The position numbers and the translations under genes are program-made. Shown in pieces: positions 63,708-64,000 of a stretch of DNA of 64,000 nucleotides. Origin of the DNA: CAYTGM01 sp964437365 (GTDB taxonomy: Bacteria; Sumerlaeota; Sumerlaeia; SLMS01); NCBI GenBank assembly GCA_964437365.1, contig CAYTGM010000001.1, positions 62,001-126,000 on the forward strand, in the 5' to 3' direction. Under the pieces are notes generated by a model. It did not search any database, was not told where the DNA came from, and saw nothing but the letters and a program-made list of their open reading frames with translations. The first letter of the stretch is position 1. Every line of letters begins with the position of its first letter.

Positions 63708-64000
63708 TTAAAGCGCTGCTTTGGACATCGCTTCTTTCGGGCTGCCGAGAACGCCTTGCTTGATATTACGGAGCTTATTCGCCCAGCGAACAAGACGTGA
63801 ACCCTTCAGAGTGCTCAGCTCCTGCTCAAGCTTCATGATCTGGTCGTGCTTCAAGCCGTTCTGGTAATTCATGCGTCTCAGCTGACCCACGTAATTAATC
63901 TCTTTGGCCAGGTTGTGGAACTTTGTCCAGATATCCCAGAACTCATCACGGTCTATATTCTCGCCCATGTAGGGGAAGCGCTCGAAGCGATCCTTGTCAT
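63708..64000 (-). CDS. C-terminal part of a protein of unknown function (5' end beyond the window)
   Basis: The frame is open to the right edge and continues beyond it (97 codons seen). Sequence DRFERFPYMGENIDRDEFWD leads into a helical tail: WDIWTKFHNLAKEINYVGQL, a coiled-coil KLEQELSTLKGSRLVRWANK and end KQGVLGSPKEAMSKAAL. The charged coil with LVRWANKL resembles tails of some glycosyltransferase or methyltransferase proteins, but this is a weak impression. The ATG at 63968 is probably internal. Confidence 0.6.
   Translation of the reverse strand, partial: DKDRFERFPYMGENIDRDEFWDIWTKFHNLAKEINYVGQLRRMNYQNGLKHDQIMKLEQELSTLKGSRLVRWANKLRNIKQGVLGSPKEAMSKAAL

Overview
The window reads as chromosome of an uncultured Gram-negative bacterium. 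Evidence for an LPS-bearing outer membrane: a heptose pathway (gmhA, bifunctional hldE, a WaaF-type heptosyltransferase), an Mla-type ABC ATPase, an OmpA-family lipoprotein and many lipobox or signal-peptide proteins. Two PilT-type ATPases point to type IV pilus machinery. Other traits are a single-chain (alpha2) glycyl-tRNA synthetase, DUF507 and TIGR04282 proteins, a dockerin-bearing secreted protein and FG-GAP proteins. These fit candidate phyla of the PVC/FCB kind (Sumerlaeota is one guess), but nothing here fixes the phylum. Coding density is high, genes sit in short operons, and three repeat islands break the pattern.

Layout. 1-5.3 kb: partial lipoprotein, mlaF-like ATPase, a repeat island (1.66-2.39 kb), a six-BON-domain protein and a CHAD protein. 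5.3-9.9 kb: minus-strand operon yebC-hldE-gmhA-obg-TPR lipoprotein. 10-15.5 kb: secreted protein, heptosyltransferase plus TIGR04282 gene (probable ATT start), sugar-phosphate-isomerase-like gene with a hairpin over its Shine-Dalgarno, and a pseudokinase. 15.7-25.3 kb: alpha/beta hydrolase, second repeat island (16.7-17.6 kb), then large secreted proteins. 25.3-27.6 kb: island built from a GxxExxY nuclease-like gene with terminal inverted repeats, three tandem dead derivatives and fragments, inserted at the 3' end of an aminotransferase gene that is itself partly duplicated. 27.6-40.9 kb: metabolism and regulation (SMP-30-like lipoprotein, CsaA, LOG family, NtrC-type regulator), a HEAT/MshEN protein, tRNA-Lys, OmpA lipoprotein and a GT2. 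41-42.5 kb: third repeat island. 42.5-45.5 kb: three secreted proteins (dockerin, Gly-rich, and a C-terminal-module type) and a small membrane protein. 45.5-57.5 kb: pilT, carbamoyltransferase/SxtJ pair, GT2, glyS, GT4-asnB-FHA set, and a coiled-coil protein with ZapA. 57.5-64 kb: secreted DUF3352-like protein, DUF507, second pilT-like gene, GT39 enzyme, and a partial gene at the right edge.

How the parts work together: most of the content concerns the cell envelope, namely LPS core heptose synthesis and transfer, surface glycan building and decoration (GT2, GT4, GT39, carbamoyltransferase, AsnB-like), lipid trafficking, pili, and secreted repeat proteins.

The two strongest unexplained signals are (1) an interspersed element of about 110-234 bp with two hairpins, whose first hairpin shows paired compensatory substitutions among five copies, often next to tandem arrays (3 x exactly 165 bp; 2.3 x about 220 bp) that share its 5' core; and (2) the GxxExxY cassette with imperfect 29-bp terminal inverted repeats and a tandem family of internally deleted derivatives.
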